Shown here: positions 62,053 through 64,000 of the stretch, in pieces
How the letters are laid out: every line of letters starts with the position of its first letter
How positions within the stretch are numbered: the stretch's first letter is position 1
Assembly: GCA_964483155.1 (NCBI GenBank)
Contig: CAZAAC010000004.1
Coordinates: forward strand, 1 to 64,000
DNA from: JAAYYM01 sp964483155
GTDB lineage: Bacteria > Bacillota > Clostridia > Lachnospirales > Lachnospiraceae
DNA length: 64,000 nt
Direction of reading: 5' to 3'
The notes under the pieces: generated by a model
Told to the model about the DNA's origin: nothing
Seen by the model: the letters and a program-made list of their open reading frames with translations, nothing else
Database searches by the model: none
Program-made: the position numbers and the translations under genes

Positions 62053-63080
62053 TTTATCCTTCTCGTTGAGCCACCAATCACTAGCTCTGCTTCAAAGGTT
62101 TTATGTTGATGATCAACTTTCTTGCGCAAAACATCAAAAAGAATCGCTACTGTTTCCTTCGCAATCTCTTCAATTGGCTGTCTGATTGTCGTAATCGATG
62201 GACTATAAAAATATGCCATATCAATGCCGTCGAACCCTGCTACCGAAATATCTTCTGGTATTTTACGTCCACTTTCTAGAATCGCTTTACATGCACCGAT
62301 TGCAAGCGTATCTGAAATAGCATAAACAGCCGTCGGAATATTCTCTGATATCAGTATTTGGTTCATGACCGCATATCCATTCTCCATCGTATAGGGATCC
62401 AATTCATTGTTCATAACATAAATAAGTGATTCCTCTGGCTCTATCCCATTATCCTCAAGTGCCATCCGATAACCTTCCTGTCTCAATTTTCCGACACTTT
62501 CGTCTAAATTACTTGCCACAATCGTTGCAATTTTTTTATGTCCCATCTTACATAGATAGTCAACAAGCTTATAGCTCTCCTTTACATCATCAACTGATAC
62601 TGAAGAATAACTTGTATCCTGATATTTCTGTGTCATGGCAATCGTACTGAGTACAAAAGGCACCTGTAGCTGTTGAAGCTTTTCCTTTGTATGGGTAAAA
62701 TATCCGCCTAAAAAAATAATGCCCCGTAACCTCTTCTCTTTAATTAATTCAAGCGCAACATCAACTTCATCCTCATTCATTTCAACATGATGCAATACAA
62801 GCGAATACTTCTTCTTCTGTATTTCGCTTTCCATAATCTTAATCATTTTCATAAAAAACGGATTAGAGATACCCTTAACAAGAATTGCGATTACCTTTGC
62901 ATCCAATCTCTTCAGATTCCTTGCACTATTGTTAGGAATATAATGATATTGTTTAATGATTTCCATTACCTTCATCTTTGTCTCTTCGTTGATGTCTGGA
63001 TGATTATTCATTGCACGTGATACTGTACTAACACCCACACCACACATTCTTGCAATATCTTTAATTGTAATCGTTTCCAT
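62049..63080 (-). CDS. LacI-family transcriptional regulator
   Basis: The product of about 343 residues has the LacI helix-turn-helix ITIKDIARMCGVGVSTVSRAMN at its N terminus, the hinge region IPNNSARNLKRLDAK, and a periplasmic-binding-like effector domain (about 60-340, VAGFDGIDMAYF). It lies downstream of malQ on the same strand, so it probably responds to a sugar and controls alpha-glucan or related genes. I prefer the ATG at 63080, eight bases after GGATGG; ATGs at 63086 and 63092 are too close to it. Confidence 0.92.
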   Translation of the reverse strand: METITIKDIARMCGVGVSTVSRAMNNHPDINEETKMKVMEIIKQYHYIPNNSARNLKRLDAKVIAILVKGISNPFFMKMIKIMESEIQKKKYSLVLHHVEMNEDEVDVALELIKEKRLRGIIFLGGYFTHTKEKLQQLQVPFVLSTIAMTQKYQDTSYSSVSVDDVKESYKLVDYLCKMGHKKIATIVASNLDESVGKLRQEGYRMALEDNGIEPEESLIYVMNNELDPYTMENGYAVMNQILISENIPTAVYAISDTLAIGACKAILESGRKIPEDISVAGFDGIDMAYFYSPSITTIRQPIEEIAKETVAILFDVLRKKVDHQHKTFEAELVIGGSTRRIN

Positions 63081-63178
63081 GTTCATGCCCATCCATTCTG
63101 AACTATTCTCAAACTGCCTAAAATCACTTATTCTGCAGGTTCAAAAGTCTTATGAATATACTTTCTTCTTCACATAGT

Positions 63179-64000
63179 TTACAACCGTCCATATAACTTC
63201 GTCAAATCATAAATTTTCTTAACTAATCTTTTATCAACATCCTTTTCCGTCATTCTCCATCTCCAGTTATTTTCCATGGTAGAAGGCGTATTAATACGTG
63301 CCTCAGATCCAAGTCCTATATAATCCTGAATAGGAATTATGCATAGCTTCGCTACACTTGCCTGCGCCAGACGTATAAAATCCCAATTAATTCTACTAGG
63401 CTCTTTCATCGCATTGTCCATATAATCCAAGGCTAATTTCTTGTCTTTTTTTGAAAGAGTCATGTACCATCCCTTAATCGTATTATTATCATGCGTCCCC
63501 GTATAAACAACACAATTATTACTATAATTGTGAGGAAGATAATCGCTTTCCTCCCTGGAATCAAATGCAAATTGTAATACTTTCATGCCAGGATATCCTG
63601 TATCTTTAACAAGTTTTAATACGGAAGGTGTTAAGTATCCCAAGTCTTCCGCAATAATATCAAGCTTCCCGAGTTCATTGGCAAAAGTCTTAAAAATATC
63701 ATATCCTGGGCCTTTCTTCCACTTGCCCTTTTCAGCTGTTTTATTTCCATACGGAATCGAATAGTATTCATCAAATCCTCTAAAATGATCTACGCGCACT
63801 ACATCATAAAGTTGGAAGCAATATGCAATTCTCTTGATCCACCACTCATAATTTGTTTCCTTATGATAGTCCCAATCATACAATGGATTCCCCCATAGCT
63901 GACCTGTTTTTGAAAATGCGTCAGGTGGGCATCCTGCTACAGCTACTGGCAAACTGCTCTTGTTAAACTGAAACAATTTCGGCGATGCCCAGGTATCAGC
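63179..64000 (-). CDS. malQ: 4-alpha-glucanotransferase, 5' end cut by the window
   Basis: The C-terminal about 273 residues of an amylomaltase are present and the frame stays open to the window edge. Motifs are VRVDHFRGFDEYY with the nucleophile aspartate, IIAEDLGYLTP with the acid/base glutamate and YTGTHDNNTIKGWY with the transition-state aspartate. The enzyme transfers alpha-1,4-glucan chains during maltodextrin use. It precedes the LacI gene with an 86-base gap that shows no clear terminator or promoter. Confidence 0.95.
   Translation of the reverse strand, partial: ADTWASPKLFQFNKSSLPVAVAGCPPDAFSKTGQLWGNPLYDWDYHKETNYEWWIKRIAYCFQLYDVVRVDHFRGFDEYYSIPYGNKTAEKGKWKKGPGYDIFKTFANELGKLDIIAEDLGYLTPSVLKLVKDTGYPGMKVLQFAFDSREESDYLPHNYSNNCVVYTGTHDNNTIKGWYMTLSKKDKKLALDYMDNAMKEPSRINWDFIRLAQASVAKLCIIPIQDYIGLGSEARINTPSTMENNWRWRMTEKDVDKRLVKKIYDLTKLYGRL

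Noticed and set aside
1..64000. CRISPR arrays, tRNA or rRNA genes, IS elements and prophage
   Set aside because: No regularly spaced repeats, tRNA-like cloverleaf sequence, transposase or phage structural motifs were noticed on reading both strands.

Overview
The window looks like a chromosomal segment of a low-G+C Gram-positive anaerobe of the Lachnospiraceae type (Clostridium cluster XIVa). Strong AGGAGG ribosome sites, TTGACA/TATAAT promoters, short U-tract terminators, the tig-clpP-clpX-lon-ysxC order, the rpmE-yqhQ-prmC-prfA order and small clostridial families (DUF4250, DUF4364, DUF1385, TM1266-type regulator) all fit. Genus and species cannot be read from it. About 50 of the roughly 60 genes lie on the minus strand. 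I saw no tRNA, rRNA, IS element, prophage or CRISPR array.

Layout. 0.1-3 kb: a MutS2-like ATPase without its Smr nuclease domain plus the manganese exporter mntP, behind a long attenuator-like leader. 3-7 kb: a membrane GGDEF protein, a chemoreceptor and a histidine phosphatase. 7-9.5 kb: aroF-pheA behind a Phe/Tyr-rich leader peptide and terminator. 9.5-14.2 kb: a BceRSAB-like sensor/ABC module. 14.3-19.4 kb: small HTH regulators paired with membrane proteins, a racemase, and a PadR/DUF2812 pair. 19.6-28 kb: HD-GYP protein, truA, clpB, PAS-GGDEF protein and a divergent DUF234-type ATPase. 28-33 kb: prfA, prmC, yqhQ, rpmE, rho. 33-40.4 kb: DUF4364, a phosphodiesterase, rarA, an Fe-S/ASKHA activator, DUF4250, a LacI remnant and a GH2 beta-mannosidase. 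40.5-46.5 kb: a cadmium/zinc efflux operon and a GldA / fused GldFG-like ABC system. 46.5-54.4 kb: small membrane protein, AI-2E-family permease and the protein quality-control cluster. 54.9-61.5 kb: TM1266-like regulator, ECF S component, then a six-gene signalling operon (cNMP-binding protein, TIM barrel, class III cyclase, lipoprotein, DJ-1, PAS-GGDEF). 61.6-64 kb: CYTH protein, LacI regulator and the 3' part of malQ.

Two themes stand out. First, leader-based control: aroF-pheA has a complete leader peptide with ten aromatic residues in fifteen, followed by a perfect intrinsic terminator; the MutS2-like gene has a promoter, a short leader ORF inside a hairpin, a competing pairing and a terminator; and the TM1266/ECF pair also has a leader ending in a terminator. 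Second, nucleotide second messengers: three GGDEF proteins, one HD-GYP protein, one class III nucleotidyl cyclase and a stand-alone cyclic-nucleotide-binding protein lie within 60 kb, the last two in one operon.

All coordinates and motif readings were made by eye from the sequence. Family names are recognition by pattern, not database results. RNA pairings are by inspection, without energy calculation.
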